DNA of 64,000 bases from NCBI GenBank assembly GCA_029263315.1, contig JAJCXR010000026.1:124001-188000 (forward strand). The letters are read 5' to 3'. A program made the position numbers and the translations under genes. Within the stretch, counting starts at the first letter, position 1, and every line of letters begins with the position of its first letter. The notes under the pieces are model-generated. The model had not been told where the DNA came from and ran no database searches. It saw only the letters and a list, made by a program, of their open reading frames with translations. Shown here piece by piece: positions 34,241 through 46,155 of the stretch. This DNA comes from Acidobacteriota bacterium. Its GTDB lineage: Bacteria > Acidobacteriota > Thermoanaerobaculia > Multivoradales > J023.

Positions 34241-35227
34241 TCAACCGCCAAGATCGGGCAAACTGGTGTTGGTGGGGAAGTCGCTGTCGTCCTCGACCAT
34301 CGAACGATCCGCTAGAGAGCTGGAAGGAACGCTCAGATCAAAGAGCACCGCCTCGGCTCCCAGGTTTTGAATGCGCGCTTCGAGGTGGTCCTGTATCTGG
34401 TCCCGGCGCAGCATCAACGCCTTCAACTGATCTTTGCTCAAGGCGGGGGAAAACTTCCGCTCGAGGGTTTCGAAGCTCAGGCTTTTCAAGCCCTCCCAGA
34501 CACGCCGGTCGCACCAGACGATTCTTTCGCCAGCCTCGACTTCCTTGGACGTACCGAAGGACCGGGTGTGATCGATGAACCAGAGCTTGCCTCGACGATC
34601 GATCAGCATGTTGCCTTGGTTGCGGTCGATATTGGCGATCAAAGCGTCGAAGAGCCTGAGCGTCTGTTTCTCTCGAGCCCACCTCATGGGATCTTGAAGT
34701 GGCTGATCCTTGGCTCGTCGATGCTTTTCCGTCATCGCCTGCTCGATCCACAATTGAAGAGATCCTTGCCGGCCCTTCAAGGATCGCTCGACGCAGGGCG
34801 GAAGGTTGTCGATACCGAGCATGCGGCCGAGCTCGTAGGCCACACATTCAAAGGTGTAGCTATCCCGGAAGTTGTGGTGGACTTTCCCATCCACTCTGAC
34901 CCGCTGCAAGCTGATATCGATCTGTCTGAAGATGGCGTGAGCTTGAATCCTCTTGTGCTCGAGCCTTACCTTGATGGGTCGAGTGCTGCCGCCGTCGAGA
35001 ACCTCCTCGGACAGAACCCTGCCGCGACGCAGCAGCTCGAGGACGTCCCCATGCCCAGCCAAAGGTAGCGGCTCGCCATCCGGTCCCAGCCAAGGGGCCA
35101 CCGATGTCTCCGCCGTCCCGGTAGATGCCCCTTTCGAGGGCACCGCCTGCTGGGCCTCCACTTCTAGGGGCAGAAGCCAAGAGGCAACGATCACCAAACA
35201 TCGCAAAAACGACCGGCTACCATTCAT
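34241..35227 (-). CDS. Exported atypical kinase-like protein (FAM20/PI3K-like fold)
   Basis: 328 residues. ATG 35227 has GGAGG 8 bases upstream and opens a signal peptide (FLRCLVIVASWLLPLEVEA). The core contains DSYTFECVAYELGRMLGI, LQLWIEQAMTE, LFDALIANIDRNQGNML and LWFIDHTRSFG. These look like the catalytic Asp/Asn and metal-binding Asp motifs of FAM20-type and PI3/4-kinase-like enzymes, a hypothetical family common in Acidobacteria. If active it would phosphorylate a secreted protein or glycan; periplasmic ATP supply is the difficulty. It precedes the sulfatase-TPR gene by 15 bases, so the two are probably co-expressed. Homology is from motif recognition only. Confidence 0.68.
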   Translation of the reverse strand: MNGSRSFLRCLVIVASWLLPLEVEAQQAVPSKGASTGTAETSVAPWLGPDGEPLPLAGHGDVLELLRRGRVLSEEVLDGGSTRPIKVRLEHKRIQAHAIFRQIDISLQRVRVDGKVHHNFRDSYTFECVAYELGRMLGIDNLPPCVERSLKGRQGSLQLWIEQAMTEKHRRAKDQPLQDPMRWAREKQTLRLFDALIANIDRNQGNMLIDRRGKLWFIDHTRSFGTSKEVEAGERIVWCDRRVWEGLKSLSFETLERKFSPALSKDQLKALMLRRDQIQDHLEARIQNLGAEAVLFDLSVPSSSLADRSMVEDDSDFPTNTSLPDLGG

Positions 35228-35291
35228 CCAAACATCCTCCATCGACGGAGCCGTGGTCTGCATTCCTATTCATCCATCTCCAGCCCATCGC

Positions 35292-35317
35292 AAAAGGGAG
35301 GGGACAATCCCCTCCCT
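35292..35317 (-). terminator. Rho-independent terminator after the 35366-36637 TPR gene
   Basis: A perfect nine-base stem (GGGAGGGGA with TCCCCTCCC) closes a three-base loop and is followed on the minus strand by TTTT. It isolates the TPR gene from the kinase-like gene downstream. Confidence 0.8.
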
Positions 35318-35365
35318 CGAAACCAACACATTCTGCTGACGACCTCAGGTCATCTACTCCTCGGA

Positions 35366-36637
35366 TCAGCTCAAGAAACTCAACATGTCCTTGGCGACGG
35401 AGGCTTCGGGATGACTTGGAGCCAGCTCGATAAATTTTTCGAGGTGCGTTTTGGCTGCCGCGTTATTTCCCTTACTGACATAGCTGATGCCCAGACGATA
35501 GTGCGCTTCGGCGTGGCTCTCATCGAATTCGAGGACTTGCTTGAAAGCCTCGATGGCGGAATCGGTATCACCACCTTCAAACGCCTTGACACCACGGTTG
35601 TAGAACTCGACGACCAAGGCCGACGGATCCGTCGCGGCCAAGGCTTTCATCGCCTCTTCGGCCTTGGCCGTATCACCCAAGGCGCGGTAGGAGTCGAAAC
35701 GGATGCGCATTGCTTTGACGTTTCCGGGCTCGTTCACCAACTGCCGTTCGGCCATCGTGGCAGCGTTGCCAAAGTCGCCTTCGTTGAAGTAGATGATGGC
35801 CAGGGCGCCAACCGCCTGAATGATCGTCGGATCGAGCTCCAGGGCCTCGACAAAACGTGCCTTGGCATTCTTGTAGTCGCCGACCTTGGAAGCCGCAACA
35901 CCCTCGTTGAAGATCATCTTGGCGGTATCTCCACCGCCGTCGAGCTTCTTCAGCTTCTTGAGCATCTCATCGGCCTCGTCGTCCCGGCCCAAACCCTTGA
36001 GGGCTTCGAAACGGAAACGATAACCCCGGGGGTTTTCAGGATCCGACAAGAGGAATCTATCCACTGCGGCGAGAGCTGCCTCGTAGTTCTTCTCTTCCAA
36101 GTAGACGCCGGCCAAGGCGGAGTAGGCGAGACCCATATCGGGATCTTTCTCCGTCGCTTCGACAAATTTGGCCCGCGCTCCGGGGATATCACCGGCTTGT
36201 AGCAACTCGACACCGGAATTGAAGATGCGCTCGGCCGCGGTGTAGACAGCCGGGGCAGGGGCCGCCGAGGCATCCGCCTGCTGTTGTCCCGCGACGGTCT
36301 TGGAGAGGGTCACCTGAATATTGGTGGTGGTCTTGATTTGAGGTTTGATCGGGCGTTCCATCGGCGGAAAGCCCTCTTTTTCCAGCAAGAAGTCGTAGGT
36401 GCGGGTGGCATCGGCCATGCTGAGCACGACCTTGCCCTTCTTGTTAGTGGATTTTTCTTCTCTGTAGTTGGTGATCTCCGGGCTGGTGACCGTCACCTTG
36501 ACACCGGGAATGGCTTCGCCTTCGTCATCGACGACGACCAAAACCACGCGGCCAAAGGCCTGTGCATAAACAGCGGCGCTCGAACCAAACAACAGAGCGA
36601 CAGCGATCACGAAGGCACAACGCTTTGCTCGCAACAT
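35366..36637 (-). CDS. Exported carboxypeptidase-regulatory-like/TPR protein
   Basis: 423 residues. ATG 36637 is preceded by AAGGAGG and starts a clear signal peptide (FVIAVALLFGSSAAVYAQ). A carboxypeptidase-regulatory-like beta-sandwich (about 28-110, VVVDDEGEAIPGVKVTVTS) is followed by about eight TPRs (ARAKFVEATEKDPDMGLAY, AIEAFKQVLEFDESHAEAH). The protein lacks any catalytic motif, and the family's role is unknown. It is monocistronic, with a strong terminator downstream and a 226-base upstream region containing a 16/17-bp direct repeat. The strong SD suggests an abundant envelope protein. Confidence 0.82.
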   Translation of the reverse strand: MLRAKRCAFVIAVALLFGSSAAVYAQAFGRVVLVVVDDEGEAIPGVKVTVTSPEITNYREEKSTNKKGKVVLSMADATRTYDFLLEKEGFPPMERPIKPQIKTTTNIQVTLSKTVAGQQQADASAAPAPAVYTAAERIFNSGVELLQAGDIPGARAKFVEATEKDPDMGLAYSALAGVYLEEKNYEAALAAVDRFLLSDPENPRGYRFRFEALKGLGRDDEADEMLKKLKKLDGGGDTAKMIFNEGVAASKVGDYKNAKARFVEALELDPTIIQAVGALAIIYFNEGDFGNAATMAERQLVNEPGNVKAMRIRFDSYRALGDTAKAEEAMKALAATDPSALVVEFYNRGVKAFEGGDTDSAIEAFKQVLEFDESHAEAHYRLGISYVSKGNNAAAKTHLEKFIELAPSHPEASVAKDMLSFLS

Positions 36638-36704
36638 ATCTTTCCTCCTTGCCGAGGTCGAAATCACTGCCCAACCATCCATCTCATGGCCATGGGCATG
36701 TTTC

Positions 36705-36737
36705 GAACCAGGTAATCCGTGAACCAGGTAAATCCGT
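36705..36737 (-). repeat. Tandem 16/17-bp direct repeat upstream of a TPR gene
   Basis: Two adjacent copies of GAACCAGGTAATCCGT, the second with one extra A. They lie about 68-100 bases upstream of the TPR gene start, in its likely promoter region, and could be an operator. Function is inferred only from position. Confidence 0.6.
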
Positions 36738-36863
36738 GAAATCGGAAGTCTGAAGGTGCCCCACCTCAGAGGGCGGCTCCCAGGGGCACAGACTCCACAG
36801 GTCTTCAGTATCGCACACCAAGCCACAGGACAGTGAGCTCCCGGCCAGCGTGTGATGTAAATG

Positions 36864-37898
36864 TCAGGTCAAGGGAGTGTAGATCAAATCACCCATGACT
36901 GTCTCGTTCTCCGCCGGTTGGTGGGCCAACGTCGAGCGATTGATCATGCGTTTCTCGACCCGTGTCGAGGCCGGCAGCTGGACACCGGGACCGATGATGC
37001 TGTCTTGGATCCAGCTATTTTCCCCGATGCGACAGCCTTCGAGCAGCAAGGATCTGATCACCCGGGCCCCACTGTCGACGCGGCAATCCCCTTCCAAGAC
37101 CGACCCCTCGAGGGTCGCCCCTGGCGCCACCGAAGCCATGGGGGAGAGTCCACGCTCTTTGCGCCGTTTCCACCAAGGATGCCGTACCTGTTCGAGGCAG
37201 GCCTCCAGATAGCGATCAGGAGTCCCGAGATCATGCCATCGCCGCCCGGTGATGCAGCCGATGAGCTTCTTGCCTTCTGCCAAGAGCGGCATGTAGAGAT
37301 CGGCGATGATGTCGCCGGGTCCGTCGGGCACCCTTTTCAGAATTTGGGGTGACAGGAGGTGAACACCAGCAAAAATATGCCGCGATGCCACTTCGGCCAA
37401 GGGCTCCATGTCCCTTAGTTGTACGACGGCTCCGCTGGCGTCGAGCCCAATGCCTCCGCCGAGATTGGCTTCTGGGGAACGGCGATGAACCAGTAGAGTG
37501 ATGTCGGCTCGTCGCTTCAGGTGTTGGCGCAGCAGCCGCTTCCAGGGCCAGTCGCATAGGCTGTCGCCATTGACCAGGACGACGATGTCGGCCTCCGCCA
37601 AGAGCGCTCGAGGCGGTCCGAGGGCACCCAAGGTTCCCAGGATCTCCGTTTCTTCGGAGTACTGGAGGGGCATCCCTTGGTAGATACGGCCCAAGGCCTC
37701 CGGAATAGCGTCGGCCAGATGGTGCACATTGAGCACCGCGGTCTCGCAACCGATCTTCGCCAGTTGCCTCAGGGTGTGTCCCACCAAGGGCTCACCCACG
37801 ACCGGCAACAGGGGTTTGGGCGAGAAATGCGTCAATGGACGCAGGCGTGTTCCAAAACCCGCGCTGAGGACCAAGGCTCGTATTCTGGGCCGATTCAC
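36864..37898 (-). CDS. NDP-sugar pyrophosphorylase family protein
   Basis: 344 residues. The N-terminal nucleotidyltransferase domain begins with the signature LSAGFGTRLRPLT and SPKPLLPVVG and continues with VLVNGDSL (metal-binding Asp). A C-terminal left-handed beta-helix region contains ASVAPGATLEGSVLEGDC and SWIQDSIIGPGVQL. Such enzymes make GDP-mannose, UDP-, dTDP- or ADP-sugars; the exact substrate cannot be read from the motifs. GTG start with AAGGA six bases upstream. It lies 12 bases after the CYTH gene on the same strand. MurNAc-1-P uridylyltransferase is one alternative, but the beta-helix favours a mannose-1-P-type enzyme. Confidence 0.82.
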   Translation of the reverse strand: MNRPRIRALVLSAGFGTRLRPLTHFSPKPLLPVVGEPLVGHTLRQLAKIGCETAVLNVHHLADAIPEALGRIYQGMPLQYSEETEILGTLGALGPPRALLAEADIVVLVNGDSLCDWPWKRLLRQHLKRRADITLLVHRRSPEANLGGGIGLDASGAVVQLRDMEPLAEVASRHIFAGVHLLSPQILKRVPDGPGDIIADLYMPLLAEGKKLIGCITGRRWHDLGTPDRYLEACLEQVRHPWWKRRKERGLSPMASVAPGATLEGSVLEGDCRVDSGARVIRSLLLEGCRIGENSWIQDSIIGPGVQLPASTRVEKRMINRSTLAHQPAENETVMGDLIYTPLT

Positions 37899-37910
37899 AG
37901 AATCCTTGGA

Positions 37911-38459
37911 TCAGGTGAAGATCATGTCCGGAGGTGCTTCCTGATGCTCTTTCAGGTAATCCTCGTAGAGTCGCAGATAGTTGCGACGTTCCGCCTTTTC
38001 TGGATCAAGCCCGCAACGTTTGGCGACACGGTCACAACCGGCCCCTTCGAATTCCGCAAAATCGCCGATGGGCGTGTGGTCGAGGGAGATGGTGATCGAT
38101 CCCAAGAGCCAGTCTTCACGGTACTTCTGGTAACGCCGGACAAGGGAGTATCCCAGGGCCTCGAAGATTTTCCGCGTCGTCGCGAACTCTTCGACCCCGG
38201 TCTCCAACTCTGGCCTGATCTTGACCTTGTCTTCAAAACGGGCCGGACCCTTGTAGGTGATTCGTGAACCCCGACGATCGACGCGGATGCGCAACAGACG
38301 ACCACTCGACGAGAGCTGTCCGTCCATGTCGAAAATCCAATTGTCTTCCAGCGCGGCGCTGCCTTGGCATTCGGCATCGAGCTCCCTCAGACGATCTCGC
38401 AGGCCGTCTAGATCGACGTCGCCGAATTTCAGTTCTCTCTCTTCAGGCGATGAATTCAT
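37911..38459 (-). CDS. CYTH-domain protein (class IV adenylate cyclase/triphosphatase family)
   Basis: 182 residues, a single CYTH tunnel-fold domain. The signature ERELKF (ExExK) is at residues 7-12, and charged tunnel strands follow: LLRIRVDR, RITYKGPA, VKIRPELET, EFATTRKIFEALGY, then YREDW, ITISLDHTP, FAEFEG. Members hydrolyse triphosphate, thiamine triphosphate or RNA 5' ends, or make cAMP. The two cyclic-nucleotide-binding domains encoded at 51-52 kb make a cyclase reading tempting, but that is speculation. It follows the M20 peptidase gene by eight bases. Confidence 0.85.
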   Translation of the reverse strand: MNSSPEERELKFGDVDLDGLRDRLRELDAECQGSAALEDNWIFDMDGQLSSSGRLLRIRVDRRGSRITYKGPARFEDKVKIRPELETGVEEFATTRKIFEALGYSLVRRYQKYREDWLLGSITISLDHTPIGDFAEFEGAGCDRVAKRCGLDPEKAERRNYLRLYEDYLKEHQEAPPDMIFT

Positions 38460-38467
38460 AGAGCGCT

Positions 38468-39865
38468 CTATTTCTCGGAAACGGCATCCAAGCGATCAAG
38501 GAACCGAGTGACGGCTCGGATGCCACCATAGTAGTTGCTGATATTGAATTTTTCGTTCGGCGAATGAAGGCGGTCGTCCGAAAGACCGAAGCCCAAGAGG
38601 AGGATCGGCACATTCAGAACTTGAGAGAAGGTGGCCACAATCGGAATCGACCCACCTTCCCTGACCCGAACGGGACGCTTCCACACATCCTCCATGGCCG
38701 ACATGGCCGCTTCGACGATGGGACCCTCTGTTTCCAGACGCACGGGAACGGCGTTGTGATGGGCCTCGACCTCAACGGTGACACCCACGGGTGCAATCGA
38801 TCGCAGATAGTCGATGAACTGTTGCTCAATCTTGTCTGGATCTTGGTTGGGAACGAGACGCATTGAAATCTTGGCACCACCCCAGCCGGGAAGAATTGTC
38901 TTGGCGCCCTTGCCTTGGTAACCCCCGAAGATGCCATTAACATCGCAGGTTGGGCGGGCCCAAACCCGTTCCAGAGTGCTGAAGCCTTCCTCTCCAAAAA
39001 GATCGGTGACACCGATTTCTTGGCAGTAGGCGGCTTCGTCAAAGGGTAGATTGGCAAATTCCTTGCGTTCCCAATCTTCCATCTCCACGACATCGTCGTA
39101 GAAACCTGGAATCTTGATCCGCCCGGTTGCGGGATCCCGTAATTGCCCGATCATGTACCCCAAGGCATTCACTGGATTGGTGATGGCGCCGCCGAAGCTA
39201 CCGGAGTGTAGGTCGCGGTTGGGTCCCGTGACTTTGACTTCCATATAGACCATCCCCTTGAGACCGTAGATCAAGGAGGGCTGCCCGGGCCCATACATGG
39301 CGGAGTCGGAAACGAAGACGGCATCGGCGGCGAGCAGATCGCCATCGTCCTTGACGACAAATTGCTCGATGGTCTCGCCGCCCGATTCTTCTTCACCTTC
39401 GACGATGAACTTGACATTGACCGGCAGCGAACCGCGTTCCGCCAAGATGGCAGCCACCGCCTTGAGATGGGCGAAGGATTGTCCCTTGTCATCGGTGGCA
39501 CCACGGGCCACCAAGAGATCACCTTCAACCGTCGGCTCAAAGGGATCGTGACGCCACAGCTCAACGGGATCCGCCGGTTGCACATCGTAGTGGCCATAAA
39601 AAAGGATGGTCGGTTTGCCCGGGGCTCCCAGCCACTCGGCGTAGACCAGTGGATAGCCAGGTCCCTCGGTTTCCAGCAGGCGGGTGCTCAATCCGGCCGT
39701 CTCCATCTTTTGGCGCAAGAATTCGGCACACCGCAACACTTCGTCCCGATAGTCAGGATCTGTCGATATTGACGGAATACGCAAATAGTCCTTGAGCTCT
39801 TCGAGATAGGACTCCTTCTCGCGATCGATCCGCTTGAACACATCCTGGCTAGTATCGTTACCCAT
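38468..39865 (-). CDS. M20-family dipeptidase
   Basis: 465 residues, cytosolic (no signal). ATG 39865 has AAGGAG eight bases upstream; an upstream in-frame start is not needed. The M20 zinc-enzyme motifs are all present: FYGHYDVQP (first His and Asp), ATDDKGQ (bridging Asp), EGEEESGG (catalytic Glu pair), a lid dimerisation domain with RDLHSGSFGGAITNP, and a late His in LGFGLSDDRLHSPNEKF. Sequences like this are usually annotated dipeptidase or beta-Ala-Xaa dipeptidase (carnosinase-like); the precise peptide substrate is unknown. It sits 89 bases after the transaldolase-family gene. Confidence 0.9.
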   Translation of the reverse strand: MGNDTSQDVFKRIDREKESYLEELKDYLRIPSISTDPDYRDEVLRCAEFLRQKMETAGLSTRLLETEGPGYPLVYAEWLGAPGKPTILFYGHYDVQPADPVELWRHDPFEPTVEGDLLVARGATDDKGQSFAHLKAVAAILAERGSLPVNVKFIVEGEEESGGETIEQFVVKDDGDLLAADAVFVSDSAMYGPGQPSLIYGLKGMVYMEVKVTGPNRDLHSGSFGGAITNPVNALGYMIGQLRDPATGRIKIPGFYDDVVEMEDWERKEFANLPFDEAAYCQEIGVTDLFGEEGFSTLERVWARPTCDVNGIFGGYQGKGAKTILPGWGGAKISMRLVPNQDPDKIEQQFIDYLRSIAPVGVTVEVEAHHNAVPVRLETEGPIVEAAMSAMEDVWKRPVRVREGGSIPIVATFSQVLNVPILLLGFGLSDDRLHSPNEKFNISNYYGGIRAVTRFLDRLDAVSEK

Positions 39866-39954
39866 CAATAGAACTCCTTGATTCGGAAGGCTCCATCCTT
39901 CCTCGGCCGTCGATCTCGCACCCCGGGTCGGGAAGCCGTCTTGTGGCAGTCTTT

Positions 39955-40611
39955 TTAGTCGTCGAAGCTTTTTCCCGTCTTCTTCCAATCCGCCAAGAAA
40001 CGATCCAGGCCGATATCCGTCAAGGGATGACGGTACAGCTTCTCCAGAATGTTGAATGGAATCGTAACAACATCGGCACCCAACTGCGCCGACTGCACAA
40101 CATGCAGAGGATGCCGCGTCGATGCCACCAACACCTGCGTTTCGAAATCGAAGTTGCGGTAGATCTCGACGATCTCTCCGATCAGCTGCATTCCATCCTG
40201 GCCCACGTCATCGAGGCGGCCCACAAAGGGCGAAATGTACGTCGCACCTGCCTTGGCGGCCAAAAGAGCCTGGGCCGAGGAAAAACATAGCGTCACATTG
40301 GTGTGGATATCTTCTTCGGCCAAGATTCGCACCGCCCTCAACCCCAAGACATTGAGCGGGATCTTGACCACGACGTTGTCGGCCAGAGCGGCGAGGCGGC
40401 GTCCCTCATCGAGCATTCCTTCTAGATCGGTGGCCAAGACCTCGCCGCTGACCGGTCCCGGTACAAGCTCCGCAATGGCCTGGACCGTCGGTAGGTAGGG
40501 TTTCCCCATTTTGGCGATCAAGCTCGGATTGGTGGTCACGCCGTCGACCATTCCCATATCGAGGCCCGCCTTGATCTCGTCGATATCTGCCGTATCCAAG
40601 AAAAAGAGCAT
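39955..40611 (-). CDS. Small transaldolase / fructose-6-phosphate aldolase-like protein
   Basis: 218 residues, the compact TalC/FSA subfamily. A single TIM barrel begins [13 protein letters not shown], with [10 protein letters not shown] (conserved Asn-Pro), NVVVKIPLN carrying the Schiff-base Lys, [19 protein letters not shown] and [10 protein letters not shown]. Members exchange dihydroxyacetone units in the non-oxidative pentose phosphate pathway (transaldolase) or cleave fructose-6-P. The conserved Phe in CFSSAQ fits transaldolase activity (often Phe/Gln differences discriminate), but this is not decisive. AGGAAG lies seven bases before the ATG. It lies about 100 bases downstream of gyrA. 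Confidence 0.88.
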   Translation of the reverse strand: MLFFLDTADIDEIKAGLDMGMVDGVTTNPSLIAKMGKPYLPTVQAIAELVPGPVSGEVLATDLEGMLDEGRRLAALADNVVVKIPLNVLGLRAVRILAEEDIHTNVTLCFSSAQALLAAKAGATYISPFVGRLDDVGQDGMQLIGEIVEIYRNFDFETQVLVASTRHPLHVVQSAQLGADVVTIPFNILEKLYRHPLTDIGLDRFLADWKKTGKSFDD

Positions 40612-40714
40612 CGGTATCTTCCTACGATTCTTTAGTTATGAAATCCCTCGTCGCCGCCTGACTTCAATCCGAAGAGATCGGATCTCTCAGGGCACGGGGT
40701 CGAGATGCGTTGGA

Positions 40715-43282
40715 TCAGTTGACCGGTTCCTCACCGCTGGGGGCCCCACCGTCCGCTTCGTTGTCCACAGTTGCGGAGTCCACAGTTTCATCGCCGTCTT
40801 CGTCCTTGTCTTCATCACGGTCGACTACTTTGGCCATGGCCACGACTCGATCCTTGGAATCGATATCCATGACCTTGACACCCTGGGTGGCTCGACCGAT
40901 CAAGCTCACCCCATCGACGTTGCTGCGAATGAGCTTACCCGCCTGGGTGATCAGAACCATGCCGTCCTCGGGTCGTACTTGCCGCACCCCGACCACCGGA
41001 CCGGTCTTGTCACTGACCTTGAGATTGATGATGCCCAAACCGCCGCGGCTCTGCCGTCGGTACTCGCTCACCAACGTACGTTTGCCGTACCCATTCTCCG
41101 ACACTGTCAGGAGATCACCTTCGGCCGCAAGCACTTCCATGGCGACAACCCGATCACCGGAGCGCAACTTGATGCCACGCACACCACGGGTCGCCCGTCC
41201 CATGGACCGAACACCGGTCAGCTTGCCGCCGTCCTCCAAGGTCGTATCGTCCTCGGGGAAGCGGATAGCAAATCCGTTGGCGGTGGCCATGAAAATATCC
41301 TGGCCCCCCTCGGTCACCCTGACATGGAGCAGTTGATCATCGTCGTCGATGTTGATGGCGATGATCCCGCCGACCCTCGGGTTGGAAAAGGCCGCGAGCT
41401 CTGTCTTCTTGACCGTGCCATTCTCCGTGGCAAAAACCAAGAGGCCCTCATTGAAGTCTTTCACCGCGACGGTTGTCGCCACCCTCTCTTTTTTGTCCAA
41501 CTCCAGGAGGTTGACGATGGCCTTGCCGCGGGAGACCGGCCCCGATTCAGGGATACGGTGTACCTTCAGCCAATGAACCCGGCCGCTCTGGGTGAAGACC
41601 AGGATGTAGCTGTGTGCCGAAGCGATGTGCAAATGCTCGACAAAATCATCGTCCTTGGTATCCATGCCCTTGCGACCCTTACCGCCGCGGCCCTGCTCGC
41701 GGTAGGAGGTCAAGGCAGACCGCTTGATGTACCCACCCTTGGTGACGGTGATCACCATGTCCTCATCGGCGATCATGTCCTCGATGGTGATGTCATTGAT
41801 CTCACCAATGATCTCCGTGCGCCGCACATCACCGTAGGTATTGCGGATGTCGATCAATTCTTCTTTGATCGTCTGGAGAAGTAGCTCGTCGGAGGCCAAG
41901 ATCGACCGCAAGCGCTCGATCAAGGCCATCAGCTCGCGGTACTCCTCGACGATCTTTTCCCGCTCCAGACCGGTGAGCCGCTGCAATCGCATGTCGAGGA
42001 TGGCTTTGGCCTGAATCTCACTGAACGAGAAGCGCTCGATCATGCGCTGCCTTGCCTCGTCAGGGGTTTGACTGCTGCGGATGGTGGTGATGATCTCGTC
42101 GATGTGGTCGAGGGCTTTGAGCAAACCTTCGAGAATGTGGGCCCGTTGCTCTGCCTTGCGAAGATCGAACCGGACGCGACGGATCACCACCGTCTTACGG
42201 TGGTTGAGGAAATGCAGCAGGATCTGCCGCAGGTTCAATACCTGGGGTTGATTGTCGACGATCGCCAGCATGTTGAGACCGAAAGTGGTCTGCAACTGGG
42301 TCAGCTTGTAGAGCTGATTGAGGATCACCTCACCGATTTCGCCCCGTTTCAGCTCGATGACGACGCGAATACCATCGCGGTCGGATTCGTCCCGCAAATC
42401 ACTGATGCCCTCGATCCGCTTCTCGCGAATCAGGTCGGCGATGCGCTCGATCAACCGGGCTTTGTTGACCTGATACGGAATCTCCGTGACGATGATGACT
42501 TGACGATCTCGGTTCAAGTCCTCGACCCTTGCCCGAGCTCGCACCTGCACCGTGCCTCGGCCGGTGACATAGGCCTCGTGGATGCCCGCCACGCCATGGA
42601 TGAATCCAGCGGTCGGGAAATCAGGTCCGGGCATCTTCTCGATGAGCTCTGCAAAGGTCGCTTCGGGACGATCGATGAGCAGAATCGTCGCGTCGATGGC
42701 TTCCCCGAGATTGTGCGGCGGAATGTTGGTCGCCATGCCGACGGCGATGCCGGAGGAGCCGTTGATCAGCAGATTCGGGATGCGAGCGGGTAAGACGACC
42801 GGCTCCGTCTCCGAGGCGTCGTAGTTCGGAATCCAGTCAACCGTTTCCTTGTCGATGTCTTCGCGCAACATCTCCTCGGCCAAACGGGTCAACCGGATCT
42901 CGGTGTAACGCATGGCGGCGGGGCTGTCACCGTCGATGGAACCGAAGTTACCCTGGCCATCGACCAGCGGATAGCGCATCGAGAATTCTTGCGCCATGCG
43001 GACGATGGTGTCGTAAATCGCGCTGTCGCCGTGGGGATGGTACTTACCCATGACATCGCCGACGGTACGGGCCGACTTCTTATAGGCCCGGCCCGCCCGA
43101 TTACCACTTTCCCACATGCCGTAGAGCACGCGACGATGCACGGGTTTGAGACCATCCCGGACATCGGGCAGGGCACGGCCAATGATGACGCTCATGGCGT
43201 AGTCTAAATAACTACGTTTGAGCTCTTTCTCGATGTCGACGGGTTCGACACGTTCGGGAGGGAGCATACGATCTTCAGTCAT
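40715..43282 (-). CDS. gyrA: DNA gyrase subunit A
   Basis: 855 residues, full length. The N-terminal breakage-reunion domain has [17 protein letters not shown] and the active-site tyrosine in AAMRYTE. The quinolone region reads [15 protein letters not shown], with Ser and Asp unmutated. The C-terminal pinwheel has the GyrA box as QGRGGKG, with Gly for the second Arg of the usual QRRGGKG. The acidic tail ([11 protein letters not shown]) is typical. GyrA wraps and re-ligates DNA in the A2B2 gyrase that adds negative supercoils. It follows gyrB on the same strand, about 105 bases apart, completing the dnaA-dnaN-recF-gyrB-gyrA order. Confidence 0.97.
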   Translation of the reverse strand: MTEDRMLPPERVEPVDIEKELKRSYLDYAMSVIIGRALPDVRDGLKPVHRRVLYGMWESGNRAGRAYKKSARTVGDVMGKYHPHGDSAIYDTIVRMAQEFSMRYPLVDGQGNFGSIDGDSPAAMRYTEIRLTRLAEEMLREDIDKETVDWIPNYDASETEPVVLPARIPNLLINGSSGIAVGMATNIPPHNLGEAIDATILLIDRPEATFAELIEKMPGPDFPTAGFIHGVAGIHEAYVTGRGTVQVRARARVEDLNRDRQVIIVTEIPYQVNKARLIERIADLIREKRIEGISDLRDESDRDGIRVVIELKRGEIGEVILNQLYKLTQLQTTFGLNMLAIVDNQPQVLNLRQILLHFLNHRKTVVIRRVRFDLRKAEQRAHILEGLLKALDHIDEIITTIRSSQTPDEARQRMIERFSFSEIQAKAILDMRLQRLTGLEREKIVEEYRELMALIERLRSILASDELLLQTIKEELIDIRNTYGDVRRTEIIGEINDITIEDMIADEDMVITVTKGGYIKRSALTSYREQGRGGKGRKGMDTKDDDFVEHLHIASAHSYILVFTQSGRVHWLKVHRIPESGPVSRGKAIVNLLELDKKERVATTVAVKDFNEGLLVFATENGTVKKTELAAFSNPRVGGIIAINIDDDDQLLHVRVTEGGQDIFMATANGFAIRFPEDDTTLEDGGKLTGVRSMGRATRGVRGIKLRSGDRVVAMEVLAAEGDLLTVSENGYGKRTLVSEYRRQSRGGLGIINLKVSDKTGPVVGVRQVRPEDGMVLITQAGKLIRSNVDGVSLIGRATQGVKVMDIDSKDRVVAMAKVVDRDEDKDEDGDETVDSATVDNEADGGAPSGEEPVN

Positions 43283-43387
43283 GGACCTTCCGTTGTGTGG
43301 ATTCGATCACAGGATCGACCCGAAGGGCGGGTCTATTGTTGATTCGGTTGGACGTTGATTCGGGAGAAGAAGCGCGCTACGTTTGCC

Positions 43388-45898
<2,511 letters not shown>

Positions 45899-46155
45899 TC
45901 ACGTCTCCAGCTCGAACCCTTTGGGATTCTGAAGACCGTGTGAAAACCGTATCGGTCGATGGATGATCGGAGAGGCGACCTGTCGCCACGCAGGTGGCGA
46001 ACCCGGTAAAGTCACAACTTGCGACCTCGTATTGCCTCATACATCTTACCGCAACATTCTAGCACACCCGGGGAAGGAATCCAGTTCGGTCCAACTTCCC
46101 ATAAGCCTATGAAAAATAAGAACTTAAAAAGTAACCCCCAAAGCTCGAAAGCACC

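Noticed and set aside
40660-40690. Terminator after gyrA
   Set aside because: A short ATCCGA/TCGGAT stem exists but there is no T run, so it is not supported.
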